Shown one piece after another: positions 1-10,518 of a stretch of 64,000 nt of DNA (the stretch's first letter is position 1; every line of letters starts with the position of its first letter). The translations under genes and the position numbers were made by a program. Source of the DNA: Pseudomonas frederiksbergensis (GTDB taxonomy: Bacteria > Pseudomonadota > Gammaproteobacteria > Pseudomonadales > Pseudomonadaceae); the NCBI RefSeq assembly GCF_001952935.1, contig NZ_CP018319.1, positions 2,097,501-2,161,500 of the forward strand, in the 5' to 3' direction. Below the pieces are notes generated by a model. The model worked only from the letters and a program-made list of their open reading frames with translations. It had not been told where the DNA came from and made no database searches.

Positions 1-1196
1 ACGCTCAGGTCTTTGGCCGGGCCGCTTTGCACGACGTACTTGAACTGGTTGAAGATTTCGCGCTCGGTCCCGCCTTCGCTGGTGGAGGTGGTGATGTTGT
101 CGCCGCGCACGTAGGCGAAGTTGTAGCTCAGGCCTGGAATGCCGAAGGTGCTGAAATCGAGGCCGTAGCCCAGCTGCCAGCTGCGTTCGTCTTCGGCGTT
201 GAAGTCGGACCAGTAGGAGTTCGCCAGGTAGATGGTGTTGCCGCCGTCGCCGACGCGACCTTGATCCTTCTGGTAGCCGCCGTAGGCATAGCCCAGGTTG
301 CTGTCGCCGGTGCTGCGCTGGTGGGCGAGCGTGAACGAGTGCGCGCCGGTGGCGAAGGTGGCGGCCAGGCTCCAGATCTTGTTGTCGTCGCCGGTGACGA
401 TGCTTTGGCCGGGCACGGTGTTTTCGCGGACGTAGGAACTGTCCAACTTGGTGCGGTAGCCGTTGAAGTCCAGGGTCAGGGACTGATCCTTGTCGATCGG
501 GAACACGTAGTTGGCGTTCACGTATTGCTTCTTCAGCACGTCTTCGACGTCGGAGGCGTACAGCGCAGCCTTGAACTGTTCGGTGAACTGGTAACTGCCG
601 CCCAACACGTTGATCGACTTCAGGCCGCCGCTGTCATGGCCTTCAGCACTTTTGCGCGATTCGGCGGTGAAGCGACCGGCGTTCAGCTCCAGGCCTTTGA
701 TCTCCTTGGAGGTGATCAGCGTGCCGGTGTAGCTTTCCGGCAGCAGGCGCCCGTTGTCGTAGCTCAACACCGGCAGGACTGGCATCTGGTCGCCGTAAGT
801 CAGGACAGTGCTGGATACGCGGAATTTTACCGCGCCGCCGGCTTTGGCCAAGTCGCCGGCCGGGTTACCGCTGTCGCCTTCCTTGAAGAAGTCGATGCCT
901 TGGCCGCCGCTGTGGCTACCACGGTCCAGACGCAAGCCGTACAGACCGAAGGCGTCAACGCCCACGCCGACGGTACCTTGGGTGAAGCCCGAGGTGTAGG
1001 TGCCGATGGCAGCCTGACCCCATTCACGCTGGTCGTCGTTGCCGTCTTTTTTGTCGCGATTGATGTAGGCATTGCGCAGCAGCACTTTGAGGCTGCTGTC
1101 TTCAACAAAGCCCTTGGATTCGGCCTGGTCGTTAGCCATGACCTGTGTAGCACTCAACATCCCCAGAGCGATCAGGCTGATTCGCTTGTTCAACAT
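1..1196 (-). CDS. OprD-family outer membrane porin (3' end beyond window)
   Basis: Substrate-specific outer membrane channel of the OprD/Opd family, which takes up amino acids, peptides or small carboxylates in pseudomonads. About 398 residues are visible and the C-terminus runs off the left edge. The reading starts MLNKRISLIALGMLSATQVMA, a typical Sec signal peptide, followed by the family hallmarks FVEDSSLKVLLRN, REWGQAAIGTYTSGFTQG, VGVGVDAFGLYGLRLD and YDNGRLLPESYTGTLI. The ATG at 1196 is preceded by AAGGAAAAG at good spacing. The substrate cannot be told from sequence alone. It is a single-gene unit with its own upstream region, separated from the next minus-strand gene by a terminator. 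Confidence 0.92.
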   Translation of the reverse strand, partial: MLNKRISLIALGMLSATQVMANDQAESKGFVEDSSLKVLLRNAYINRDKKDGNDDQREWGQAAIGTYTSGFTQGTVGVGVDAFGLYGLRLDRGSHSGGQGIDFFKEGDSGNPAGDLAKAGGAVKFRVSSTVLTYGDQMPVLPVLSYDNGRLLPESYTGTLITSKEIKGLELNAGRFTAESRKSAEGHDSGGLKSINVLGGSYQFTEQFKAALYASDVEDVLKKQYVNANYVFPIDKDQSLTLDFNGYRTKLDSSYVRENTVPGQSIVTGDDNKIWSLAATFATGAHSFTLAHQRSTGDSNLGYAYGGYQKDQGRVGDGGNTIYLANSYWSDFNAEDERSWQLGYGLDFSTFGIPGLSYNFAYVRGDNITTSTSEGGTEREIFNQFKYVVQSGPAKDLS

Positions 1197-1280
1197 TTTG
1201 TTCTTTTCCTTATGATCGGTTGATACGCACTGTGTCGAACGGCTGAAACGGCGCTATCGCACTCTTTTTTCACCCCAAAC

Positions 1281-1321
1281 AAAAAGGCCCGCGCACGAAG
1301 AAATCGTGGCGGGCCTTTTTT
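1281..1321 (-). terminator. Rho-independent terminator after the DsbA-family gene
   Basis: Perfect stem AAAAAGGCCCGC / GCGGGCCTTTTT around a loop of about 16 nt. It lies downstream of the minus-strand DsbA-family gene and upstream of the porin start. The flanking A and T runs could make it work in both directions. Confidence 0.8.
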
Positions 1322-1450
1322 GTTATTTTTATGAGTCGTGGCGGTTGGCCACAGGCGTGGGGCGAATCCTAGCCGCGCCCTTAATGGTGTGTCAATTTCA
1401 TGAATCGTCTGTGAATAGGCGAAAAACGTCTAAGAAATCACTTGTAAACG

Positions 1451-2122
1451 TCAATCGGCGCAGCCGTTCAGGCCACAGGCTTGAAGCGCTGATGACGACG
1501 CTTGTGCGGGAAGCGACTGACTCAGCCATGCCGCGAAGGCTTGCGGCTTGCCGAGCCATGGGCCGATATCGATCAGGGTAAATTGGCCGTTGCGTTCCAA
1601 GGCAAAAGTGGGGAGGCCCTGGCCGCCGACTTCGGCCAGCAACGCTCGACTGTCCTTGATGTGGCGATCGGTTTCAGCTTCTTTGAAAGCAGCCTGGAAC
1701 GCTTGAGGTTCCAGGCCGAGGTCTTTCGCGAGTTCTAACAACACCGCTTCATCGGCAATGCGCCGACCTTCCTCGTAGTGAGCACTCTGCAATCGCCCCA
1801 GCAATTCGAGCCCTCGGCCGGCGTTCTGCTCGGCTGCCAGCACCGCGGCAATCGGCGGTGCGGAATCGAACACGGCGGTTTCATCGCGCAACAATCCTTC
1901 GAAATACGCCTCGCCGAATGGCTGGCCGGTGTACTCGGCGATACGTCGGTCGTGGGGCATCACGTAGTTGCGCAGGTGTGGCGAGACGGTCTGGCGGTTG
2001 GCGCCGGTCATCATGCCGCCGCCGTGGGCGATCACGGACAACACCGCCTGGGCGGCTTGCACCAGCGGTTTTGCGCCATAGCACCAGCCGCATAACGGGT
2101 CGTAAATGTAGTGAAGGACCAT
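1451..2122 (-). CDS. DsbA-family protein with CGWC motif
   Basis: Putative thiol-disulfide oxidoreductase of the DsbA/FrnE-like thioredoxin fold, 223 residues. The redox motif C-G-W-C is at residues 11-14, right after the first strand (VLHYIYDPL). A GLPTF segment near residue 173 fits the conserved proline loop facing the active site. There is no signal peptide, so a cytoplasmic location is likely, unlike classical periplasmic DsbA. The C-terminus carries two extra cysteines (ACGLNGCAD). The ATG at 2122 has a GGAG ribosome site. Substrate unknown; proteins of this type are often annotated only as DsbA family or protein-disulfide isomerase. Confidence 0.85.
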   Translation of the reverse strand: MVLHYIYDPLCGWCYGAKPLVQAAQAVLSVIAHGGGMMTGANRQTVSPHLRNYVMPHDRRIAEYTGQPFGEAYFEGLLRDETAVFDSAPPIAAVLAAEQNAGRGLELLGRLQSAHYEEGRRIADEAVLLELAKDLGLEPQAFQAAFKEAETDRHIKDSRALLAEVGGQGLPTFALERNGQFTLIDIGPWLGKPQAFAAWLSQSLPAQASSSALQACGLNGCAD

Positions 2123-2307
2123 GAGAAGACTCCGGCAAAAGCGTAGGAAAACGAGATGCCGGCAGATTAGTCCTCCGCCCGTTTCTGAAAAACGCTGGAA
2201 TGGCTTTCAGTCTGTTTCATGAATCGGTCGAATGGCCTCACGGCCCCACTGCAGCCATCTCGACACAATTAGAAATAATCAAACAGCGGAACCTTTCAAG
2301 AATAATT

Positions 2308-2336
2308 AACGGAAGCAAATAACAAGCATTACCATT
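2308..2336 (+). promoter_or_regulatory. Possible Fur box upstream of the TonB receptor
   Basis: AT-rich stretch containing AATAAC-AAGCAT-TACCAT, which loosely fits three NATWAT-type Fur hexamers, about 45 bp upstream of the receptor ATG. The match is imperfect. The location ahead of a siderophore receptor is the main support. Confidence 0.35.
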
Positions 2337-2376
2337 CGCGCCCTCGAATTTCTCCACCCTTTCGGATGCGCTTCAG

Positions 2377-4467
2377 ATGCCTGCCCCCTTTCGCCTCACG
2401 CCCGTCACCCTTGGGCTTTCTGCATTTCTCTCGGCCGGTTTTGCCTGCGCCGCGCCCACTGTATTACCTGAGACGTCGATCAGCGCCGAAGCCGAAGCCG
2501 ATGACCCGCGCGTGAAAGAAACCAGCACCGCGACCCGCACCGCCACGCCGGTGCGCTACGTTCCACAAGCCATCGACTCGATTAAAACCGCGAACGTCGT
2601 GGATTACGGCACCAACGACCTGGGCACCGCGTTGAGCGGCATCCCCAACGTCAGCAGCGGCGCCGACACTCGCTTCGACAGCCTGCGCATCCGCGGTTTC
2701 GACGCCAGCAACGACTTCTACCTCGACGGCATCCGCGACGACAGCCAATACGTGCGCGATTTGCACAACATCGAACGCATCGAAGTGCTCAAAGGCCCGG
2801 CCGCTGTTTTGTATGGCCGTGGCAGTCAGGGCGGGATCGTCAATCGGGTCAGCAAGCTGCCTGAATTCGGGCGCCGCTCGACCCTTGAGGCCCAGGGCGG
2901 CAGCGATGATTTGCGCAGCCTCTACGCCGACCTCAGCACCGACCCGAGCGAGAACATCAGCCTGCGCCTGAACATGGGCAACATGGATCAAAACAGCTTC
3001 CGCGATGGCGTGAGCGGCAATCGCCAACTGTTCGCTCCGTCGATGAGCTGGCAACTGACGCCGGACCTGAACTGGCTGGTGCAGTACGAATACAGCCGCT
3101 ACAACCGTACGCCGGATCGCGGCATCCCCGGGGTAAACGGACGCCCGGCAGACGTAGGACGGGATACGACCTACGGCAGCGAGCACGATTTCATCGACGA
3201 CAAGTCGCAATCGCTACGCTCGAAGCTGAGTTATGAGCTCAGCGACAACTGGCAACTGCGCCACACCCTGGGCGTGTTCAAGCTCAACAGCGATTTCGAC
3301 AACACCTACCTGACCGGTTACACCCCGGCGACCAACAAGGTCACGCGCCAGCACTGGCAACAGGACCTGAGCACCCGCAACGTCTACAACAACGTCGAGC
3401 TGGAAGGCGGTTTCGACACGTTCGGCCTCGAGCATCGCTTGCTGACCGGCCTCGAAATCGGCAGCCAGCGGCGCGACCCTACGCTGTACAACGCGGCCAC
3501 CGGGCGCGGGACTCAGCCGGTGCCAGCGCTGGACCTGTACAACCCCGACCGCAATTTGCGCCATACCGGGCGGATGCAGGTATCCAGCAGCTCTCACACC
3601 GAAGTCGAAAGCCGTGCGGTGTACGTGCAGGATCAACTGCGCCTGAACGATCAATGGCAACTGCTGGCGGGTTTGCGTTACGACACTTTCGATATCGAGT
3701 CGACCAACAAGCTGCGGGATATTTCCGAAGATCGCGACAGCCATAGCACCAGCCCACGTGTAGGACTGGTGTGGACGCCGCTGCAGAATCATTCCTTCTA
3801 CGCCTCCTGGAGCAAGACGTTTTCCCCGGTCGGCGGTGGTTTGATCGGTATCACTCCAGGCGCCGCCGGCAACAGCAACGACCTGAGCCCCGAACTGACC
3901 AAGCAAAAGGAAATCGGCGTGAAGAGCGACTGGCTCGATGATCGCCTGAGCACCACGTTGGCGATCTACGAACTGGAACTCTACAACCGTCGTACCAGCG
4001 ATCCCGACAATCCGACCGTCACCTTGATGACCGGCCTGCAACGTTCCCGCGGGATCGAGCTGACGGGCACCGGCAAGATCGCCGGCAACTGGTACGTGCG
4101 CGGTGGCGTGGGTGTGCAGGACGCGACGGTCGAAAAGGACAACAACGGCTTTGAAGGCAAACGCATCAGCAACGTGGCCAAGCATAACGGCAGCCTGTTC
4201 CTGACCTGGAAACCGGAAATGGGCTGGTACGCCGAAACCGGTCTGACTCTGGTGGGCCAGCGTTACGCCGACAACCTCAACACCACTGTGCTGCCAGGTT
4301 ATGGCCGCTGGGATGCCTTGGCTGGGTTCCGGCAGAAGGATTGGGATTTGCGCGCTGCGCTGAACAACATCAGCGACAAGACCTATTATTCTTCGGCCAC
4401 CAGTGCGGCGCAGATTCAGCCGGGTGAACCGCGCAGCGTGGTCGTGACCGGGACCTACAGCTTCTAA
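2377..4467 (+). CDS. TonB-dependent siderophore receptor
   Basis: Outer membrane ferric-siderophore transporter of 696 residues, the usual size. Order: signal peptide (about residues 1-25, ending ACA-AP), short N-terminal segment, plug domain starting near QAIDSIKTANVVDYGTNDL with SLRIRGFDASNDFYLDGIRD and IERIEVLKGPAAVLYGRGSQGG, then a 22-strand barrel ending in the aromatic TGTYSF. It lacks the extra N-terminal signalling domain seen in FpvA/FecA-type transducers, so it is probably not part of a surface-signalling system, and no sigma/anti-sigma pair is adjacent. The fold resembles catecholate and ferrichrome-type receptors; the ligand is not determinable here. Likely iron-repressed. Confidence 0.93.
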   Translation: MPAPFRLTPVTLGLSAFLSAGFACAAPTVLPETSISAEAEADDPRVKETSTATRTATPVRYVPQAIDSIKTANVVDYGTNDLGTALSGIPNVSSGADTRFDSLRIRGFDASNDFYLDGIRDDSQYVRDLHNIERIEVLKGPAAVLYGRGSQGGIVNRVSKLPEFGRRSTLEAQGGSDDLRSLYADLSTDPSENISLRLNMGNMDQNSFRDGVSGNRQLFAPSMSWQLTPDLNWLVQYEYSRYNRTPDRGIPGVNGRPADVGRDTTYGSEHDFIDDKSQSLRSKLSYELSDNWQLRHTLGVFKLNSDFDNTYLTGYTPATNKVTRQHWQQDLSTRNVYNNVELEGGFDTFGLEHRLLTGLEIGSQRRDPTLYNAATGRGTQPVPALDLYNPDRNLRHTGRMQVSSSSHTEVESRAVYVQDQLRLNDQWQLLAGLRYDTFDIESTNKLRDISEDRDSHSTSPRVGLVWTPLQNHSFYASWSKTFSPVGGGLIGITPGAAGNSNDLSPELTKQKEIGVKSDWLDDRLSTTLAIYELELYNRRTSDPDNPTVTLMTGLQRSRGIELTGTGKIAGNWYVRGGVGVQDATVEKDNNGFEGKRISNVAKHNGSLFLTWKPEMGWYAETGLTLVGQRYADNLNTTVLPGYGRWDALAGFRQKDWDLRAALNNISDKTYYSSATSAAQIQPGEPRSVVVTGTYSF

Positions 4468-4476
4468 ATTCACTGC

Positions 4477-4580
4477 GATCCAATGTGGGAGCGGGCTTGC
4501 TCGCGAAGGCGGTGTGTCAGTCGACATTAATGTTGAATGATCGATCGCCTTCGCGAGCAAGCCCGCTCCCACATTGGATC
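4477..4580. repeat. REPIN (family A), two inverted REP sequences
   Basis: Two copies of the REP core TGTGGGAGCGGGCTTGCTCG face each other, with outer flanks also matching (GATCCAAT / ATTGGATC). It sits immediately after the TonB receptor stop. The same core recurs at 7308, 17131, 35405 and 43625. Confidence 0.95.
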
Positions 4581-4610
4581 TCCAGTAATCACGAAAAAAC
4601 CTTCGCCCAT

Positions 4611-4645
4611 AAAAAAAGCGCCGCCATCCCGGCAGCGCTTTTACC
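4611..4645. terminator. Bidirectional terminator between convergent genes
   Basis: Stem AAAAGCGCCGCC / GGCAGCGCTTTT with A-rich left and T-rich right ends, between the plus-strand receptor and the minus-strand small gene at 4664. Confidence 0.75.
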
Positions 4646-4663
4646 AATCCGTTGTTTTTCTTC

Positions 4664-4876
4664 TTATCCTTCCATCACATCCCACAACGCTTCCAGCTCC
4701 GCTTCGCTGAATAACCCAGCGGGGTAGCGTTCGATCATCGTCCGGCGCGGATCAGGTTCTCTGATCTGACGCGTTCCATTGGACTTCAACCAGTGCGCCA
4801 GAACCTGGAGCGATTCGCTGTTTACTGCCAGGGGATGCAACGCCCGCTCGTTCACCACATTCATTTCGGCGTTCAT
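4664..4876 (-). CDS. Small conserved hypothetical protein
   Basis: Unrecognised protein of about 70 residues, acidic at the C-terminus (LFSEAELEALWDVMEG), with the conserved-looking block REPDPRRTMIERYPAGLF. I chose the ATG at 4876 because AGGAGA lies 11 nt upstream. A longer reading from a TTG at 4918 (84 residues) has no ribosome site. No signal peptide or membrane segment. It forms a single-gene unit between two terminators. Function unknown. Confidence 0.65.
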   Translation of the reverse strand: MNAEMNVVNERALHPLAVNSESLQVLAHWLKSNGTRQIREPDPRRTMIERYPAGLFSEAELEALWDVMEG

Positions 4877-5018
4877 TTCCGCGCTCTCTCCTGGATTGTG
4901 AGCGGCTAACTTATCCAAGGTTTATGACAGAACATCGCAGTTCTCCCCCCTCCCTGTTTACCCCCTGAGCGATACAAGAGCTGTGCCAAAGTTTCATAAC
5001 TGTCGACGGGCGGATACA

Positions 5019-5053
5019 AAAAAGCCCGCAGTCCTGTAGGGCTGCGGGCTTTG
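5019..5053 (-). terminator. Terminator downstream of aguBA
   Basis: Stem AAAGCCCGCAG / CTGCGGGCTTT just after the aguA stop; A/T flanks support a rho-independent terminator reading leftwards. Confidence 0.8.
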
Positions 5054-5121
5054 TGCTAAACCTCGAGCGAAAACGTTTGCCTGAATTATTTTGCAATCAA
5101 CTCAAGCTGTTACAACTGCAC

Positions 5122-6227
5122 TCACTCTTTGTGGGGGGCTGGCTGTTGTTGGGTAAGGCAGTGGATGTTACCGCCTCCCAGTAACAGTTCGCGGCCGGGC
5201 ACCATCACCACTTCGTGCTGCGGGAACAGATTCTGCAAAATCTCTTTTGCCGGGCCATCCAACGGATCATCAAAGCTTGGCGCGATAATGCCGCCGTTCA
5301 CGATCAGAAAGTTCACGTAGGAACCGGCCAGACGCACGGTCGGATTACGTTCCTGAGTCCCGTCCACCGGATCCACACCCGCGCACTCTTCTTCGGTCGC
5401 ATACAGCGGCCCCGGAATCGGCATTTTGTGCACCGTGAATGGGCGACCCTTGGCGTCGGTGCTGCTCTCCAGCACTTTCATTGCCGCCTGGCAGCGCGGG
5501 TAGTTCGGATCCTGCGGGTCATCGGTCCAGGCCAGCAACACTTCGCCCGGGCGCACGTAGCAGCAGAAGTTATCCACATGACCGTCGGTTTCGTCGTTGA
5601 ACAAACCGTCCGGCAGCCAGATGATTTTATCCACAGCCAGATTCGCGCTGAGCACCGCTTCGATTTCTGCACGGTTCATGTGCGGGTTGCGATTGCGGTT
5701 AAGCAGGCATTCTTCGGTGGTGATCAGCGTGCCTTCGCCATCGACGTGGATCGAACCGCCTTCAAGCACAAAGCCCTCGGTGCGGTAGCGCTGGCTGCGC
5801 TCGATCTCGAGGATCTTGCCGCCGACCTGGGAATCGCGATTCCACGGCGAGTACAACCCACCGTCGAAACCGCCCACGAATTGAAGTCCCAGTTCACACC
5901 ACGGACTTCGCCACTGTTATTGATGACAAACGTCGGGCCCGTGTCGCGAACCCAGGCGTCGTCGCTGGACATTTCCACCACACGAATATTCGGCACGTCC
6001 AGACGCGCACGGGCGTTTTCGTATTGGCCGGCGGAAACCGCCACGGTCACCGGTTCGAAACGCGCAATGGCTTTGGCCACCGCGACGTGCGCGGCTTGCG
6101 CCGGTTTGCCACCCAGGCGCCAGTTGTCCGGGCGCTCGGGCCAGATCATCCAGGTCTGGGTTTGCGGCGCCCATTCGGCGGGCATGTAAAAGCCGTCGGC
6201 GCGAGGCGTGCTGTGCAAAGTGGTCAT
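5122..6227 (-). pseudogene. aguA: Agmatine deiminase, interrupted by a -1 frameshift
   Basis: Agmatine deiminase converts agmatine to N-carbamoylputrescine plus ammonia. The N-terminal 117 or so codons (from ATG 6227: [43 protein letters not shown]) are in one frame, and the rest ([27 protein letters not shown], and [11 protein letters not shown] with the catalytic cysteine) is in another. They join perfectly if one G is restored in the TGGGC run at 5873-5875. The restored protein would be about 368 residues, the normal family length. As written, the main frame ends early with about 50 nonsense residues. Either a true loss of function or a sequencing error in a homopolymer. It lies 5 bp after aguB in one operon. 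Confidence 0.9.
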
Positions 6228-6232
6228 GACAA

Positions 6233-7111
<879 letters not shown>

Positions 7112-7307
7112 GAATCATCTCCTGGGCAATGCTTGAGGGTCGAGTGTGGCATCGACCAATGACAGAAATGGGAAGCACCGGGCGTGGTGAGGCCACACCG
7201 GAGCAGCGGTGACTTTATAGCCGATAAAAATCGGCTTTTAAAGCAACAAATTCTCCACCTGTCGTAAATATCTCAATTAACCCAGATAATAATCGAACTT
7301 AACACTA

Positions 7308-7404
7308 TCCCTGTGGGAGCGGGCTTGCTCGCGAAAGCGTCGGATCAGTCAACATCGATGTTGATGAACGACCGCTTTCGCGAGCAAGCCCGCTCCCACA
7401 GGGA
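7308..7404. repeat. REPIN (family A)
   Basis: Inverted pair of the GTGGGAGCGGGCTTGCTCGC core with TCCCTGTGGG / CCCACAGGGA outer ends. It lies in the aguB upstream region, 7 bp beyond the stop codon of the fusion gene at 7412. Confidence 0.95.
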
Positions 7405-7411
7405 TGTGTGT

Positions 7412-10324
7412 TTACAGACCTTCTGCGAGAACCTTCGACAGCATGTCCACGAAGAAATCCACGCTCTGACGCGAGGTCACCATAGGCGGTTTGATCTTGA
7501 GGACGTTCAGGTAATCGCCCGTCGGTTGCATGAAAATCCCCAGCTCGCGCAATCGATCACACAGCGCCGTGGTTTCTTCGGTTGCCGGTTCCAGGGTTTC
7601 GCGATTGCGGATCAACTCGACGCCCAGATAGAAGCCGGAACCATGCACCGCGCCCACCAGCGGATGAATATCGATCAGCGCTTCAAGCCGTTCCTTGAAA
7701 TACCCGCCCACGACCTGAGCGTTTTCCCAGAGCTTTTCTTCCTCCATCACATCCAGCACCGCCATGCCGATCTGGCAGCTGACCGGGCTGCCGCCGGCCG
7801 ACGAGAAGAAGTAACCCTCAGCCTCCAGCGCTTCGGCGATTTCCCGACGGGTGATCACTGCGCCCAGCGGCTGACCGTTACCCATGCCTTTGGCCATGGT
7901 GATGATGTCCGGCACCACGCCCTGCTCTTCGAAACCCCAGAAAAAGTTGCCCATGCGGCCATAACCGACCTGCACTTCATCGGCGATACAAACGCCGCCC
8001 TGAGCACGAACCAGCGCATAAACCTGTTTCAAATACCCTGGCGGCAACGAGATACCACCGGCATTGCCGTAAACCGGTTCGCAGATGAAACCGGCCAGTT
8101 GACGCTTCTGCTCGGCAATTTTCGCCAGGTTGTGTTCGACGCTGCGCACGTAGTCCGGGGCGCTATCCGGGCCACGGAACTCGCCGCGATAGGTGTTCGG
8201 CGCGGTGACCGGATGCACCCAGTCCGGACGGCTGCTCAAAGCCTTCGGGTTGTCGGCGATCGAGGTCGAGACCGCGTCCGCGCCCACTGTCCAGCCGTGA
8301 TAGGCCTCCAGCACGCTGAGCATGTCGCGACCACCGCTGTAGGCCCAGGCCAGGCGGATTGCCAGGTCATTGGCCTCGCTGCCGCTGTTGACCAGGAATA
8401 CCCGGTCCATGGAATCCGGCGACAGTTTCAGCAAACGTTCGGAGAACTCGGCCACCGCCGCGTAGTTGAACCGCGAGTTGGTATTGAGCAGCGACCACTG
8501 ACGACTGGCGACCGCGGCCATGCGCGGATGACCGTGGCCAAGCACCGCGACGTTGTTGAGCATGTCGAGGTAGGAACGGCCTTGCATGTCGATCAGGTGA
8601 TTGCGCCAGCCGCGTTCGATGCGCGGCGGGTCGACGTAATAGTGTTTCTGCGTGCGGGCGAAACTGGCGTCACGGCGCGCCAGCAAGGTCTGCGAATCGA
8701 GCTCCTCTTCGGCGTCACAGGCCAGTCCCAGCAGCATCGCCGGTGACGGGCACAACGCTTGCCAGGCCGCTGCGCGGGACGGCGTGCAAAACAACGGCGC
8801 CGTGAACGAAGCGCCGCGGCACAACTGCACGATCAACGGCCCGCTGACCGAACCCAGTACCTGGCCTTTGACCAGCGCAGCGCCCGTGTGCAGCGACGGC
8901 GTCACGCCCCATAGGCGCACGCTCAACTGCGGACCGTCCAGTTGCAGCACGCCCACCGCAGGCTGATGCACCACCCCGACAAACGGCGATTCGACCGCCG
9001 TGCCGTGGGGCACGCGCAATTCGACGTGCAATGGGCAGGTGTCCGGCTCAGTGGCGCAGTCCGGGCGGGTGCGGGACAAGCGATATTGCCCGTAACGACT
9101 GGCCGCCAGACCATGAGCCACGGCAGCTTCAGTCAGCAGACGCTGATCGATCCCCTCCTGCTCCCAGTTGCCGGCCTCGAAATGCGGACTGAGCACGCCC
9201 AAATCGATCAACGCAAACTCACGCCCCACCAGGCTCGGCAGCAGCGGCGCGAAACCTTCGCTGCCGATGCTTGGCAGGTTCTGGCCGACGGCGGTGAGGA
9301 TCGCCGCTTCCATCAACGCCAACGGCACCGAGGTGGCGACGCGGAAAATTTCCCATTCGTGGCTGAGGTTGTCGCGGCTGTATTCGTTGCCCGGATCGAT
9401 GCTGACCTGCTGTTCGCCGCTGAGCACCAACACCGCCGCGCGGGCGACGATCAGCGGCCAGAGCGCCAGTAGCTCTTCATGGGTGAGCGGATTGACCGCG
9501 TGATAGGCCTGAACCGCCGGCAAAATGTAGAACGGATCGCCATCAGCGTGGTGCAGCAGCGCCGCGCAGGTTACCGACAGATCAGTGATACGCCAGGTAC
9601 GAACCAGGTCGCCGAAATCGATCACCCCCTGCAATTGCCACTGGCGTTGCGAATCTCGCTGCCACACCACGTTGTCGTCGGTGATATCCATGTGAATGGC
9701 CTGCACCGGCAACTTATCCACAAGCGGCTGCAAATGACGCTCGGCCTGTTCGGCCACATCGGCGATCAACCCGCGTTGCTGGTCGTCGTTGATGACCGGC
9801 AGCAAATGCGCGATCAGCGCGCTGGCGTGGCGGGCGTCCCATTGAAGCGTGCGCTCAAGGCCCGGATGGTCGAAACCGGCCAGCGCCAGGTCCATTTCAC
9901 CGCAGAGCCGACCAAAACCGGCCACCACTGGACCGGGCAGATGATCCAGGTGCGTGAGCGACTGGCCTTCGATGTAATCGAGCAGACGCACATGCACCGC
10001 TTGGCCGCCGACTTCCAGAGTGAGAAGGTCTGCACCGTTTTTGGCGGGAATCACTCGTGGCACATGCACATCGGGGTGTTCACCTAAATGCTTGAGTCCG
10101 GCGTGCTGGGCGTGCAGCTCCTGCGCCGAGTAATCGCCACGGCAGATTTTCAGGACAAAACGCCCCTGGTCGCTGTCGACCCGATAGTTAAGATCCTGCT
10201 GGCTGCCAAGGGCCTGCAACCTTCCACTCAGGCCGAAATGTTCCTTCAGCAGCTCAAGCGCTTGCTCCGCAGACACTTGCGGGCTGGGCAAACTGGCGCG
10301 ATGAATCAACGTGGCAAGTGGCAT
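7412..10324 (-). CDS. APH-type kinase / M23-like / class III aminotransferase fusion
   Basis: 970-residue multidomain enzyme. Residues about 1-350 form an aminoglycoside-phosphotransferase/choline-kinase fold with the HMDITDDNVVW catalytic loop and VIDFGDL metal-binding motif. Residues about 420-540 look like a degenerate M23 peptidase/lipoyl-like beta domain (PHGTAVESPFVGVV, GAALVKGQVLGSVSG). Residues about 550-970 are a PLP class III aminotransferase (NSGSEANDLAIRLA, CIADEVQVGYGR, with the PLP lysine in TMAKGMGNGQPLGAV). The same architecture is known in other bacteria, and its separate human relatives act as hydroxylysine kinase and phospho-amine phospholyases. A kinase plus phospholyase acting in turn on an amino alcohol is therefore plausible, but the substrate here is inference. 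Divergent from rfbC. Confidence 0.88.
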   Translation of the reverse strand: MPLATLIHRASLPSPQVSAEQALELLKEHFGLSGRLQALGSQQDLNYRVDSDQGRFVLKICRGDYSAQELHAQHAGLKHLGEHPDVHVPRVIPAKNGADLLTLEVGGQAVHVRLLDYIEGQSLTHLDHLPGPVVAGFGRLCGEMDLALAGFDHPGLERTLQWDARHASALIAHLLPVINDDQQRGLIADVAEQAERHLQPLVDKLPVQAIHMDITDDNVVWQRDSQRQWQLQGVIDFGDLVRTWRITDLSVTCAALLHHADGDPFYILPAVQAYHAVNPLTHEELLALWPLIVARAAVLVLSGEQQVSIDPGNEYSRDNLSHEWEIFRVATSVPLALMEAAILTAVGQNLPSIGSEGFAPLLPSLVGREFALIDLGVLSPHFEAGNWEQEGIDQRLLTEAAVAHGLAASRYGQYRLSRTRPDCATEPDTCPLHVELRVPHGTAVESPFVGVVHQPAVGVLQLDGPQLSVRLWGVTPSLHTGAALVKGQVLGSVSGPLIVQLCRGASFTAPLFCTPSRAAAWQALCPSPAMLLGLACDAEEELDSQTLLARRDASFARTQKHYYVDPPRIERGWRNHLIDMQGRSYLDMLNNVAVLGHGHPRMAAVASRQWSLLNTNSRFNYAAVAEFSERLLKLSPDSMDRVFLVNSGSEANDLAIRLAWAYSGGRDMLSVLEAYHGWTVGADAVSTSIADNPKALSSRPDWVHPVTAPNTYRGEFRGPDSAPDYVRSVEHNLAKIAEQKRQLAGFICEPVYGNAGGISLPPGYLKQVYALVRAQGGVCIADEVQVGYGRMGNFFWGFEEQGVVPDIITMAKGMGNGQPLGAVITRREIAEALEAEGYFFSSAGGSPVSCQIGMAVLDVMEEEKLWENAQVVGGYFKERLEALIDIHPLVGAVHGSGFYLGVELIRNRETLEPATEETTALCDRLRELGIFMQPTGDYLNVLKIKPPMVTSRQSVDFFVDMLSKVLAEGL

Positions 10325-10518
10325 ACAACGACCCCTGAAATATTATTAGGCGCCTATATCGCCACTGCTTTGGGTGATACGCAACCCCCCTCGCCAGCCT
10401 GCCCCCTTCCTGAGGCTCGGATCAGTGAATGAAATCAGCAAAGAAATCACTCCCCTCGCACCGGCCGCCACTTTGCGCAAGAATGTCGCCCATTAACGCC
10501 TATTGCTGGAGATACCCC

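Noticed and set aside
27..1223. Long plus-strand frame of 398 codons
   Set aside because: It is antisense to the porin gene, which has a signal peptide, ribosome site and family motifs; the frame is an effect of GC-rich codons.
7219..7236. AGCCGAT-aaaa-ATCGGCT hairpin upstream of aguB
   Set aside because: It could be a terminator or an operator, but there is no gene upstream to terminate and no known agu operator match, so it is not listed as a feature.
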